Assembly (NCBI GenBank): GCA_905221605.1
Contig: CAJNDS010002432.1
Span: 62,001-126,000 of the forward strand
Source of the DNA: Symbiodinium natans
Taxonomy: Eukaryota > Sar > Dinophyceae > Suessiales > Symbiodiniaceae
DNA: 64,000 nucleotides
Reading direction: 5' to 3'
Of the stretch, positions 10,850-22,300 are shown in pieces; positions within the stretch are counted from its first letter, which is position 1, and every line of letters starts with the position of its first letter. The notes under the pieces are model-generated. The model saw only the letters and a program-made list of their open reading frames with translations. It was not told the DNA's origin and did not search any database. Both the position numbers and the translations under genes were made by a program.

Positions 10850-11092
10850 TTAAAATATGTTTTGCAACGTCGTCCAGATGGCATCGTCATGTCCCCCGGC
10901 GTACGCTGCAAACGCTGAGGGGGGCATGGTGCGAATGGCATGGCAAGTGCGAGGCGAGGCGCACGTAAGCAAAAGCAGCTATGCGCATTGAAGGTCGGAA
11001 GCTTGGGCATTTGGTCGAAAAGCTCTTGTTCGGCGCGCAGCCTTTTTGCAGCCAAGGCCGGGTGCCCCAACGGCGGACCGAAAACAACTACG
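10850..11092 (-). mobile_element. LINE reverse transcriptase fragment
   Basis: Minus strand gives GHPALAAKRLRAEQELFDQM with PKLP, then after a +1 shift CASPRTCHAIRTMPP and AFAAYAGGHDDAIWTTLQNI, ending at a TAA near 10855. GHPA...ELL...P-x-LP and CASPRxxHxIRTMPP are conserved blocks just before the LGGLGLRSA region in LINE polymerases of this family. Only this 80-residue slice remains. Confidence 0.72.
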
Positions 11093-11366
11093 CCTCGTGG
11101 GCATCGGCCTTGACGATCCCAGACGGATTTTTTTTGCGACGGATTCTTAAACTAACGATGTCTGAATCGTGGCTTCAATAAATGTTTATTGGACGCCTGA
11201 ACACGTGAGGAAAAGGTTGTACATCACAACTTTCGCAAGCTGCAAAGAGCCAGCCCACCGGTGCTGACTGCCCATTTCGCCGTTGAGTACAACAGATCCG
11301 ACAGCGCGCACATCACGAAAGCTAGTGTAGTGATGCTTGCGTTTCTACCTCACTCATGCGATGTGC

Positions 11367-11650
11367 TGATGCCTGGAGCCCTCCTCGCCAGCTCTGTTTT
11401 GCTGGTGTGGGTGGTGGTGCCTCGCCAGCTGTTACCTTTCCGTTGCTGGTGCAGCTGCGTGTGCAGATCCCTGGAGCCCGCCTCGCCAGCTCTGTTTCAT
11501 CTCCCTTGCTGGTGCGGGTGGTGATGCCTGGAGCCCGCTCTGTTATCTCTCCGTTGCTGGCTGATGCCTGGAGCCCTCCTCGCCAGCTCTGTCACCTCTC
11601 CGTCCTGGGGCCCGCCTCGCCAGCTCTGTTTCCTTTCCATAGCTGCTGCA
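11367..11650. repeat. Tandem repeat with CTGGAGCCCxCCTCGCCAGCTCTGTT core
   Basis: Five or six imperfect copies of a 45-60 base unit. The core words are GATGCCTGGAGCC, CCTCGCCAGCTCTGT and TCTCCGTTGCTGG. Copies are at about 11370, 11470, 11525, 11565 and 11605; some lack the middle word. Confidence 0.8.
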
Positions 11651-11789
11651 GCTGCGTGTGAAGATAAGCATGCTTGCATCCGACCTTGCCCTGTTGCCGC
11701 CCTAGCTCCTCTAGCCTGGACCTGCTAGCTTTTGTCCACGGGTTGGCCCTGCGGGCACAGCGGACTGGGCTTGCAGAGTGCTTTGACCG

Positions 11790-11885
11790 CGTCCCTGCAG
11801 CTTTGTTTGCGTCCTGGGGTGTCGTCCTCGGTTCGCCAGTGGGGCACCCGGCCTTCATGCAGGCGTGGGCTGTGGTGGTCATGTT
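11790..11885 (+). mobile_element. Short LINE RT motif, opposite orientation to neighbours
   Basis: Plus strand reads SWGVVLGSPVGHPAFMQAW, close to the VVLGSPVGHPAF block of LINE polymerases. Both sides decay into unrelated sequence. All other LINE pieces in the window are on minus, so this slice is inverted. Confidence 0.55.
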
Positions 11886-11984
11886 TTCGTTTGCCGGTTC
11901 TTCGGCTGATGAGGTTGCGTCCGTGCCTTTTGTTGCTTATCGTAAACCAACAGGCCTTGCTCCATCAAACTCCAAGACATCCAA

Positions 11985-12375
11985 AAACCATCCTTTTGCC
12001 GCGGGTGACCCGTGGGTGTAAAGGGGGGACACCAATGTGTCATCGCAACAAAGCGCCTGCGTGGGCGGTGGCGCCATACACCACGAGGTCAAGGCGCCTG
12101 CGGTTGTCCAATGGGATGTCGGAGGGGCGGTCGTGTGAACCACTGTCGCGGCAGTGTTGCAGCACGAGTTGACCTTCGGCGCCCACGGCCTCACACGCGC
12201 ACCGATGCCCGCTCCACAACTTCTTGCACGTCTATCCAGCACACCGACAAGGGCGTCGACACGCTTCGCCATACCCTAGGTCAGAGCGGCAGTGCCAAAC
12301 GCAAGCATCGCCGCAAAGCGACATGCATTGCCTGCGGTGGGAGAGCGGTGGTGCTTTCGTGATGTTTCGTGGTCG
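11985..12375 (-). mobile_element. LINE C-terminal domain remnant
   Basis: On minus from about 12360: ALPPQAMHVALRRCLRLALP, a stop, then VVERASVRV, EAVGAEGQLVLQHC, DNRRRLDLVVYGATAHAGAL and CDTLVSPLYTHG, with two to three indels. This is the same subfamily as the remnant at 4300-5095 (RRLDLVVxGATxxGGAL...DTLVSPL). Confidence 0.7.
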
Positions 12376-13210
12376 CTCACTCCCCGCATCGGGGGCATGT
12401 TTGGTTCTGCGGGAAGCACGCAGCAACAGTATCAACCAGGCGCAGTGCAAAATGGCAAGAAAGGAGACAATCTGCGACAGCGCCACTTGCCCCGATGACC
12501 ACGGGCATATTAGAGGTGCTTCGTACTGCCAACGTGGCGGGCCGATGTCATACCGGAGGATGAACCTGTTGGCGGGACGGTTCTGCGCTACTGCGCGGTC
12601 ACCACATTGCAAGCCCGTTTGGTTGCACGATGGAACACGCTGCTGGACGACGAGGAACGTGTTGAGCTCCTAGCGCCCGCCGCGGGCAAACTCGGGGCGG
12701 GACTCGTGCCAGGCGAGGCTGTTGAAGCACTTCGACTGGAGCGGATCATCGCCGTTTTTTTCCTCCCCTGTCGCGCACTTCACCTGCCAACAAGCTGGGC
12801 GACGGTCCTTGCTGGCAGTCTGAATCTCGACTCGAATGGGCAATGTGCAGCGTGCAAAGCCTGTTCTCAACCGGTCGGGATCTCAGTCGTGGGGGCGGGG
12901 GGGAAGGCAGCAGGAGAGTTAGCGGGTTGGGAGGCTGCTCATCCCAGCAGACTTATGCAGCTCAGCTTCGCTGTCGCAGCCATTGAATTCGCCAAGGGGG
13001 CAGCTCAAAGCGTAAGCTGGCGGAGTCGCAACACGCCGCGACCGCGATCCGTCGGGAGATCAGCGCTGGGCCGCAGGCCACAAGTCACGTCATCCTCCCG
13101 AACCCCAACCTTTCAAACGCCCGTCGACCTGCGACTCCGCAACGCACGGCCCCTGCTGAGCTGTGTCCCGATCGCCTCATTGCTGGCCCGTTCGGCCGCC
13201 CCGTGAGCAA
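12376..13210. other. GC-rich stretch without a supported gene
   Basis: A 199-codon plus-strand frame (12607-13206) is open but low in recognisable structure and lies in GC-rich DNA between LINE scraps and a Cys/Ala-rich frame. I see no domain, repeat or intron signal that would support it. Confidence 0.3.
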
Positions 13211-13510
13211 TCATCGGCGGCAGGAGTCGCCGGGGCATGATGGGTGCGGATGCGGTTGCTGCGAAGGCGCCAGGGCGGCTGCCTCTGCCTCAAATGCGTC
13301 CACGTACATGGAGGCGCCGGCATACCACAAGAGTATGACAGGCAACAGCGCGCCAGCGTCAGGCGCGCCAGCGTCAGGCGCGCAGCGGAAAGCACGCAGC
13401 ATGGCTTCTAGGCTGATGAAGTCGTAGGCTACGGCGGCGTTTGCAACAACGAAGACCCCAGGCAACAGAGAGCCCGACAGCAGAAGCAGGGCGGGCGACG
13501 CTGCGCACAT
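13211..13510 (-). CDS. Hypothetical 99-codon ORF with hydrophobic N-terminus
   Basis: ATG at 13508-13510. The product starts MCAASPALLLLSGSLLPGVF, a plausible signal peptide or membrane segment, has an APDAGAPDAGA duplication (from a GCGTCAGGCGCGCCA repeat) and a second hydrophobic run, LLPVILLWYAGASMYV, before an Ala/Glu-rich and then basic tail. No family recognised. It could be a true small membrane protein, an exon, or a chance frame in GC-rich DNA. Confidence 0.3.
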   Translation of the reverse strand: MCAASPALLLLSGSLLPGVFVVANAAVAYDFISLEAMLRAFRCAPDAGAPDAGALLPVILLWYAGASMYVDAFEAEAAALAPSQQPHPHPSCPGDSCRR

Positions 13511-14029
13511 TTCTCAGCGCTTGCGCGGCCGGCGCGAGTTGGCGAGTGGTATCCATGATGCGCAACTCTGGTCTGCCTCAGTGACCGAGACCACTGGCAA
13601 ACATCTTGGATCGTACACGCAAGTTTCCCTCGCGCTACCTCGCGCTTTACGTGGAGTTCGCCACAATTGCCAGACGCCTACCACAGCTCTGCTTGGATGA
13701 AAGCGCCGGGTGCTGCACAGGGACCACAAGTGGCAGCTTCTCTTAGCATTCGTACCCACCCCTTGCGTCTCACGAAGTACCATCCTGTTCATTTAGAGTC
13801 CTTCGCCCCGATTAAGTTTCCACAGAATGTCTTGTTCAAGCTCACAGCCACCACCTGGATTGTTTTCCAATCATGTTTGCTTGCCTTACAGAGTAGTGAA
13901 GCAAAAATGAAGACCACCCAAGCGAGCCTTCTCACCGCCCATCGGATGCGGCGCTTCTTGCTTCAACCTGCTCCAACGCAAAGCAGCACAATGCTTAGAA
14001 CGTGAAGCTGCGCGAGAGCATGCACGTGC

Positions 14030-14104
14030 ACGCACACACACAAAGACAACACACACACACACACACACAAAAACAAAAAAAAAACACACACACACACACA
14101 CACA
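14030..14104. repeat. CA/AC dinucleotide microsatellite
   Basis: Interrupted (CA)n with an internal A-rich piece (AAAAACAAAAAAAAAAC). Simple repeat. Confidence 0.9.
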
Positions 14105-14273
14105 TGCAGTCATACACCAACACACGCAAGCACAAAAGATTAACAGGTTGGATGATGCCAATGTTCTGGTACGTGCTCAAGTTCTGGAGGAAGGGTCGAA
14201 TGGGTAGAAGAGGAGAAGACGAAGGAGAAGAAGAGGCCAACGTTAGAAGATGAATGATGTGTTGCATGAATGT

Positions 14274-14858
14274 TCAAAAGTTGTTTAATATAGCAAAAGC
14301 TGATGGCTGTGTACTTGTGCATGCCAGACACCGGGGGTGGCACACATGAACATGATGGACGATGCTATGGTCCTCGTAACCATCATCACTTTTGACATTT
14401 AAGTTGACTGCGGCTGTCCAAAAAAGTGCAGACACGAGGGATGCTTCATCCTCGCGACTGTCGTCACTTTTGGCCAATTCTGCTTCAAAAGCGCAGACAG
14501 TTAGGAGGCTGAGGTTTTGAGATGCGTCATTCCCGTAACTGTCCTGACTTTTGGGTGAGAAGCGCAGACAGTCACGCAGACAAGGCACGTGGGACACGCC
14601 ATCTTCGTGACTGTCACCCAACAGTAAACCTTGCTTCAACAGTGCTGACAGTCGTGAGGCGCATGTGTGAAAAGTCGGCACGATGTGAGTTTTCAGTGAC
14701 TTCATACAGTGTCTCCCGATTTTGTGAACCATGGCTTCGACAAGATTCCATGGACGTCTCTCGCGATCTTGAGCTGCGAGCACGTGCACTTCGAGCGCCA
14801 CCGACCTCCTCAACAGACATGGATAGAACTGGCAGAGAATCTCGCTACATTTTTTCAC
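14274..14858 (-). CDS. ORF with in-frame 24-27-residue repeats
   Basis: A 194-codon frame whose middle holds four related units at spacings of 72, 81 and 78 bases, all multiples of three: GDSHEDGVSHV, QDSYGNDASQN, DDSREDEASLV and DDGYEDHSIVH, each followed by a hydrophobic/Cys patch and a Lys. Keeping the period divisible by three is what selection on a protein repeat would give; a random minisatellite would do so by chance about one time in 27. No family recognised. The N-terminal third (KCSEILCQFYPCLLRRS) looks unrelated. It may be an exon or a degenerate repeat protein. Confidence 0.42.
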   Translation of the reverse strand: MKKCSEILCQFYPCLLRRSVALEVHVLAAQDRERRPWNLVEAMVHKIGRHCMKSLKTHIVPTFHTCASRLSALLKQGLLLGDSHEDGVSHVPCLRDCLRFSPKSQDSYGNDASQNLSLLTVCAFEAELAKSDDSREDEASLVSALFWTAAVNLNVKSDDGYEDHSIVHHVHVCHPRCLACTSTQPSAFAILNNF

Positions 14859-15354
14859 TTGTTGTCCTTTCTGAAAATATCGATCAGCTGCAAATGCGTT
14901 TCCGCCGTGACTTCAGAATCTCGCACTGGGGTTGGGCACTCCAGGGATGAGAGCAGAAGAGACATCTAACAACGCCACACCGAGGGTGGTAAATCCTTCT
15001 TTTTTAGCAATTTGAACACTAGCTTCAAGATGCAAGAGACTAGTTTGATTGGGTGCTCTGCATGCAATTAACCTGTGATTGAATATGTGCGCGCTTGGGC
15101 AAAAAGCGTCATGACGATAATGAGCCCAAAGAATTCTGTGAATGTTGATATAAAAAAGGGCTCTGATAGAACATGATGCAGGAAATTCGTCTGTGTTCAC
15201 GTATGCGCTTATTGCTGCCCAGAAGCCCATAGACTTAGCGGGGGGCTTCTGGCACCTGTAATTATTTTAACGGATTTTTCATAACACTACAACCCTCGTG
15301 AATACCTTGGTAGGAGGGTTCTGTTTTGAATAGGCGGATAGAGAGGCAAAAAGC

Positions 15355-15376
15355 GGGGGGGGGGGGGGGGGGGGGG
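15355..15376. repeat. Homopolymer G22
   Basis: Twenty-two consecutive G on plus. One of several long G/C runs in this window. Confidence 0.97.
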
Positions 15377-15699
15377 AAGGATTTTGTTGCCAAGTGATTT
15401 TATGATCGCCTTGGTCTTCGGCCGGACCGAGAAGCGTCTGGAACTCCCGAGAGGCGTCTGGAACCACCGATGCCGTGGGGGAGGGGGGCCCTTAGGAATC
15501 CTGAAACTTGAAAAACTTCCTGACATTCTCACGAGGTGCCAAGAGCACTGTAGCCAAGCAACAAACACGCGAGCACAAACACGACGCGCACCAAAGGTCT
15601 TGCACATCAGAACGTTTCAAGTTTTGCCTGAATGAACAGTGCTGCCTCAGACCCCATCATCCGAATATCACTCCAGCTGCTTGAAACCTTTAAATCCTT

Positions 15700-16640
15700 A
15701 CCCACCTCATCTCGGCCACATACAGGAGATCAGCATTCACCTCCCCAACCTGGCAGGCGGACAAACGGTGAAATCCTAATTGGAGCAGCGAGAGGCTGCA
15801 AGCTGCATGGCCACGCATGGCCTCAACCATTCGCAATGCTTCCCGGATGCGCTTACCCAGATCCAGCTTATCCTTCCGCAGTGTGTCGCGCTGCTGACCT
15901 TCGGCGGCAGTGGGAGCAAACCCGGGCCTCGCCAGGTTCCATTCTTGGGTCCCGTGCGCTTGGAATCCACGTATTCCACATCAGCACGATACTTCTCAAG
16001 CATCTGACCACAGGGGTACCGCAGGCAAACAGCCGCTACCCAAACAAAACACATGAAAACACATTGTGCACGCACCTCTGGATGATGCAAGATTTTCTTC
16101 ACGAAATCCTGTGCATTGCAACCTTCGTGCACCAAGAACCCCAACAACCAGAAAACAAAAACCATCCGTAACGTTACAATTCGCCAAGTGTCACGCAATC
16201 TTGCAAGCACAGCCGGACGTCTTCTGGAATGGTGTCCTGCGTGCATTGCCAAACTTTTGAGGCACATGCTGGGTAGGCGAGGAGCCTCGTAGCTCAAGCC
16301 CAAGAGTTCCGTCCCATTCGGCAAAACGATGAAATCCTGCCGTTGGGGGAGGGCATGCTCAGGAAGATCAACAAAAAACTCAGCGAGGGAGAGAGGGTTC
16401 AGAGGGTGGTACAGTACAGGCTGCGTAGGAGCCTCGACGTGTTCCCCAGTCAGGAGCTCCGACAAGAACTCCTCAGGCGAAGTGGCATAGCGAGGTCGTC
16501 TGGCCGGGTCCTCGGGGTCAGCTTTGTGCCTACTGATTCGTGAGTAGCACCCAAGAAGTTGGAAAGACCGGCGCTGATTAGATAGTCAAATCCAGGGTCA
16601 GTTGGAACATGCTGCCGCCTCATTGTTTCTCAGATTATGC
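15700..16640 (-). pseudogene. Frameshifted coding remnant, unknown family
   Basis: Minus strand shows about 900 bases with protein-like sequence distributed over three frames without intron-sized gaps. From about 16605: MRRQHVPTDPGFDYLISAGL, SNFLGATHESVGTKLTP; shift near 16520 to EEFLSELLTGEHVEAPTQ, LAEFFVDLPEHALPQRQDF, IVLPNGTELLGLSYEAPRLP; then hydrophobic FVFWLLGFLVHE and EVRAQCVFMCFVWVAAVCL with QMLEKYRADVEYVDSKRTG; a shift near 15930 to APTAAEGQQRDTLRKDKLDL, IREALRMVEAMRGHAACSLS, LLQLGFHRLSACQVGEVNAD. The last stretch is the most convincing. Frames abut directly, so indels rather than introns are inferred. Origin could be a retrogene or an unknown element. Confidence 0.5.
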
Positions 16641-17952
16641 ATTCAAACCGTTGAACCCTCAATGCGGCAACTCAACATGCTCCCAACCGAGTTATGAGTT
16701 GTTAAAAACAAGACGAGTGAGTTGCCCGAGTCCTGGAGGAGTTCTTCCGGCCACACGCCTCTGCAAGGCAACAACGTGGAGCTAGAAACGAAGGGTCAGG
16801 GAAGGCTCAAACATGCTCAAAGCTTTCAGCACACAGTGTCTTCCAGGGCATTGCGCGCGTTGCAGCATAGATTGCTGCGCAAGTTGTTGCGTCACGTTGC
16901 GTCCATCAACCTTTTGTCAATACGCTTGCCTCGCAGCATCGCCGGCAGTGGGTCGTGCCCCCGACCCAGACGACCTGGCAGAATGCTTGTACAGCATTCT
17001 GAGCACAAGGTTAGATTCTAAGCTGCACGTGACAAGGAGTCATGTCCCTCACCTTCCATATCATTGTTGACGGTGTTCTGCACAAAAGCTGGGTGTGGGT
17101 ATGGAAGTCTTGAGCCTGGGATGATTGGCAGAAATCCGGGAGATAGATTGGCTTGGAATGCATGGAGAGGGCTTGAAAGAGTTCTGAGCCGCCAAATTGG
17201 CTTGTTGGTTCGATTTAGAGGGGTGCGCGACACCCAAGATGAAGTTGAGCCGACTTAGCGGTCGCCCAAGGATCCTCCGAGGTCTCTTCAGGAACCGGAT
17301 CAACAGGGTCTAATGTATCCCTCTACGAAACTCTTAGACTTTCAGACTTCTTAGGGCCAAAAAGCTTCGGATCTCTATTCAGGTCATACCGCAGATGGGC
17401 TAGGATGTGTCTTGGACCGAAGAATCTGTCATCTGTTGGCTCACTGACTACTGCTCGCTTAACCGTGGTGCAAGAGAGATGCCCACACATGCAAAAACAA
17501 ATCAAACAAAAGATCTTCGAAAACGTGCGCTGCATCCACTTTCTCAAAGCTTGGATCCGACTGCGGACCGTCAAGCCCCAGCGTACCTCACCTCTTAACT
17601 TATTGTGGATTCCACTCACCATGCCCGTGATGCCCAAAAAAAGCCCACACTAGAACCTTGAAGCCCAGGGCCCCGCATGAAACTCAGCTCCGTTTTGAGA
17701 CATCCGAGCAGGTCCGAGCACCCAAGGTTCCAAGTAGAACCCGCAGCCCAGGAATCTCGGAAAGCTCGAGCCGGGAGACGTGCGGTTCTCGTTTAGGGTT
17801 TTCGATAGGGGGCAACGTAGGGCTAGGGCAATGCAAAACAAAGTAGGGCTACATAGTTCAATGTCGGGCAACTTAGAAGGACAGGGCCTGGGTTCAAGGG
17901 TAAGATTGGGCATCCGTCGGCAAAGAAACTCTGACGATGGCCCTCCGCGGGC
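16641..17952. other. No supported gene
   Basis: About 1.3 kb of mixed composition with only short open frames on both strands. No exon with both splice signals and protein-like content was found. Confidence 0.4.
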
Positions 17953-18018
17953 CTCCTCGGCCAGTTTCAGGACAGCTCTGCACAAGCTCTCGACACAGCT
18001 TGACTGTAAAGCACCGAT
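17953..18018 (-). CDS. Isolated exon of an unknown gene
   Basis: A 66-base exon candidate: AG acceptor at 18019-18020, GC donor at 17952-17951, frame IGALQSSCVESLCRAVLKLA ending EE. The frame stays open upstream (GAAFRDGTKVLE), so the true acceptor may lie further right. It sits downstream of the V-ATPase gene on the same strand and may belong to the next gene in the cluster. Confidence 0.55.
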
Positions 18019-19355
18019 CTCCAAAACTTTGGTGCCATCTCGAAAGGCAGCGCCCGTGGGACGCGAATGCGCAGCGGAGATTCGGCGGAGATTCATGAGG
18101 ATCGCCTGAAATTTGGGTGGGGTGTAGGCCTGGGCTGCTTGTGCAAATTCTCTACTGGCTGCGATTTTAGCAGCTGCTACTCTCTACGTGTCTTGGCACT
18201 TGACTCTCCTGCCTTCGTCCAGCCACTCGCCTTTCGAGCTACGTCAGAGCACAACCGGTGAGCAGTATGTCAACGCTGAGCTCCCAACATCGCCAGACTA
18301 CATTGATCTTTTGTGGTCGGAAGGAGAGGAAAGATGAGTACTGGCGCTGCAGCCCAGTGTTTTCCCCAAAACGTCACAAAACCAGCCCTTAGGCCTTAGG
18401 CGCTCTTTCTCTCTTTCTCTTTGCTCCTTTGCTCCCATGATTGTTAGTTATCCTTGTCACTTTGCGAGTGTCTCGTACAGCCGGGCATCGGCTGCACGGG
18501 GAAAGAAGGGGATGCGGGTGAACAGTTACATATACCCGGGGCTCAGAGGATGTTGATTGATGTAGATCTCCTGTTGGGATATGCTTGCAATGCTGCTGGC
18601 CGGTCGTCTCTGCTGCGGAGGGAGTGGCGCCACTCCCTTGTAAGACTTGCTTGGTTCTACTTTCAGTCTCTTGCACTCTGCACGCTAGACATGAAGTTTC
18701 AAAGCCAACCCCAAAAGACAGGCTCTGCCCTGCTCTACATAGGGCATATGACTCAGCTTCCCTGCACCACCCCTGAGACCGGCAACATCCTGTGTACAAC
18801 CCAACTGCACTCGATACTGGAACTCGCTAAGTGCCCCCGGTGTGCGGGGGCGCAGCGGTCGCGCTCTCACTGGTCCCACGGGATGCAGAGGTCGCTCCTT
18901 GGCACTGGTCAATACGCCAAACCTATCCCACCAATGCGAAGCGCGGGAAGCGCTTGAAACGCAGGAGGAGCAGGCAGCGCAGCTGAGGCGTAGGAAGAGG
19001 AATGGCCCCAATTGAGCCTGACCTACTGCGGGCCTGGGGTCTCCCCTACTTTCCGGTGCCACTCCGGGCCCCAGTTTACGGGGCTTGCGAGGACTCATGC
19101 TCAAGCTAAGCGTGGTGAAGGGCGGTGAGGCTCTGACACTGAAGCGCAAAAAGTCCGACAAGTGGGATTGGTGAGGGCTTTGGGGTTGATGGTGCATGCT
19201 TTGTGCATGCTTTGTACCACGACAGGCCACCTGTTGGATGATCTTCCTGTGTAGTTTCCCAGGTCTCCTAAACCCAAGCCATCATTCTGCTTCAAGCCCG
19301 CTGCTCAACACTGGATATTGGTTTGGTATGGGAAGGCCGAACATTTAGCATACAT

Positions 19356-22300
19356 TTAGCATTGGCACTGGAGATTGGGAAATCTCGTATGTCCCGTAAA
19401 CACTCGGCATCCCCACCCTTTGCCCTCGGCTGTCGACGCCACGACCAGGCCTACGATGAGGCCGTACAAGCCCAGCGCCTAGCGTTGGGGGCTTTTGCAG
19501 GAGCGTGCAGGAGGGGCCTTTGAGGGCTGGGAGGGCTTTGACGTCCTTTGAGGGCTTTGCTTGGCTTCAATGTTGTTTTGAGGTCTGGCAGCTTACAGGA
19601 GAATGTTCGCAGGGCGCAGCGGTGTAACTTGAAACCTGCCCTAGCCCCGGAGCCCTCAATGCAGATCCACCTCGGCAAAGATCAAGATCAAAATCATGCC
19701 CACAAAGAGTCTGGGCCTTGGGGATGCATCAAACAAGGAGCATGCCGCACACTACAGTGAGTGCTGAACCGATCTTCGTGAAGCCTGAGGTCCCGTCTCC
19801 TGGGCGTTTGCACGAACTCCGGCATCACCGACGACGCCGATCGCCATGCCTCACGTCGGTACATCAGTCGAACATGAGGTGAACCTGAGTGTGCCCTTGA
19901 CGCGAGTGCCTTTGACACAAGGCCTGGATGAAACTTTGCAAGCGCGATGATCGGGGAATAAAGCGTTCTAACGGCACATCGCCACCTCTTTTCCATGCAG
20001 ATGATATCTCAACGCCTTGCGGCCGCACCATGCCGCACTTCATGATGCCCCAAGCTTTTGGAGTTACGACTCAGCACACGGGAAGCTGGAAAACATTTCG
20101 CCCACGGAGGCGCCTGCAGCTAACGAGCTCATGCCGACAGTCAAGCCGGCCTCAGAAGGCAAAAAAGCTCCGAGGCTCTGGGCCCTTAATCTGGGTCCCC
20201 TGTTATACAACCCTTATATACACTACACTACACATATGAGGGCCCATACTTTGGATCCCTTTAAAACCCTTCCAAAGAAGGGTAACGGACCATACTAAGG
20301 GCTCATGGATTCGGACATCCGCCCGGACTGTTTTGTTGTGCAATCCCGGGGGATTGTGTCTCTTTTGTTTTGCCTCGGGCATTTGGAGTTTGTAGGTTCG
20401 GGTGTGTTTTATCATGCATTTTGGGCGGATTTGTGCTACTGTTCAAGGCTCCAGCTGGCCTGCTGCTTGTCCGGCTGCATGCTCTTCCCCGGACTGAATC
20501 ACAAGCAGCACTACTGAACGCCTCAACCCAACGCCACCTAGCAACTTCCACGACACATCCCAAAACTTTCGCTTTCTGAAAAAAGGGCACCCGCTCGCCG
20601 CCCCTTGTTCCCAAGAGCTGAAACTTAAAACTTCAAAAGCCTTCAAAGGTCCTAAGGTGGTCTCAAGAAACTTGGGAAGCTTGCACCCACGAAGCTCCCA
20701 GTGTTCACCAGGCTCCAGGCTGCCAGGTGCGCATAGCCGGAGTAAGACTGACAGGGCGCGTTGGGAGGGGGTTTTGGGGGGCATCCTCCGAAAACCAGCC
20801 CCAAGCACCTGGAGCCGATCCGATCACATGGGGTGCAATTGCATCTTGTCTTAAGACTCTAATCGAGGAGCCCCGAAACAGCAGGCTGTGCTTGCGGCTC
20901 GGAGTTGCAGGGAACGGGGTTCTGGCGTTCTGAAGTTCTGGGGATGTCTGGAAGCACCCTGGTGGTAGGAACCCGGCCGAGTAGGAAGGAGCATGGATCT
21001 TGCCTCGGCTCAAGGAGCTGCGGGACTCTCTCCCAATGTCACGAAGAGTCGTGTCCGGGTGTTCTCCAATGTGAGGCAGGCTCTAAAACCAAGAGAGCCG
21101 CTAGCTGGGCGTACAAAAGAAAGCTCTTTGAGGCGCGGGCCGTTGATAATCACGCTCGTGATCAGCCCATAGATGCCGAGCCTCAGGCTTCTGCGTCCCG
21201 TAAGCTTCTGAAGAAAAAAACACCTGTCTCTTCCGCTCCAAACGCTCTTTTGGTTCTTCCGGGAGCTCTTTCTGGGGCTGGGCGAAGGGTTGCACATCTC
21301 TACTTAAAAGACTTAGCACCTCCAGAAACATCGACGTAAACCGCAATCGAGGGCCAGGCACACCTGCCATGACTACTGGGATGATGGACCTCCCCGCTTG
21401 GGACGCTTTCTAGGACTTGCTTTTCTCTCGTGTCCTCGAAAACGTAATCCTCAAAACACGTGGCGCCGCCATTGAGGGGCTAACAGCAGTGACCAACAAC
21501 ACAGATGAACATTTGCTCAGACCGAAGCTCCCAAGCCTTTGCCTTGCGTCGCAAAGGTCTGAGTCGTAGGGCTAAAGGGCCTTTGGTGCTCTGGGATTTA
21601 GAGCCGCCCCCGGCCTCATGACCATGTCCGGTCGCATAACCTGGCCGATCGAAGTTAGACTTTAAGCGCGTAGAGAGGAAGTTTAAGTGAGCTGAAGAGG
21701 GGCTGAACACTGACTCTCACTCTCACTCGCACTCGCACTCACACTCTCGCTCTCACTCTCTGTCTCTCTCTCTCCATCTGAGTCTCGCAAAGACAGTTTC
21801 CGGCTTTCTCGGTGGACTTGTGATTTCCCTTTCGATGGCACGCGGGGAGTCCATTCGGGCACACGCCACACCGCAGAACTTAGAGAGAAACAGCCAGCAA
21901 AATGACTCACTCCAAACCGCTCTTCAGGCTCTTCTGCGAAACTACACAACTGACCCCCAAACCCCTCCAAATCCCCTCCAAATCCGCCTTCCAAGCCATG
22001 TCAAACTCTAATACTTGAAACAGCTTCCACGCCAGGCGGGCGCCCAGGTTGGCGATGCCGACCCCCGACTTGGCGGTGCCGTAGGCTGCCCCCAGATTTG
22101 CCAGGACCTGGGTTGTTTGCAGGCTTTGGGCTAGGGCTTGGGATTGGGCTTGAGGTCGTTTAGGTGGTTCGGCAAATATCAATGGAGAGCAATGAAGCGT
22201 AGATGTCTCTCAGGCTAAAATTCTGACCTGAGCATCTGTCCTTGGGGCCCTGTGCCAAGCGCAGATCACAAGAACCTGCCTCTCTCTGTCAGTGAAAGCT

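Noticed and set aside
12607-13206. 199-codon plus-strand open frame
   Set aside because: GC-rich, no recognisable domain or repeat, and on the opposite strand to all supported genes. Most likely a chance frame.
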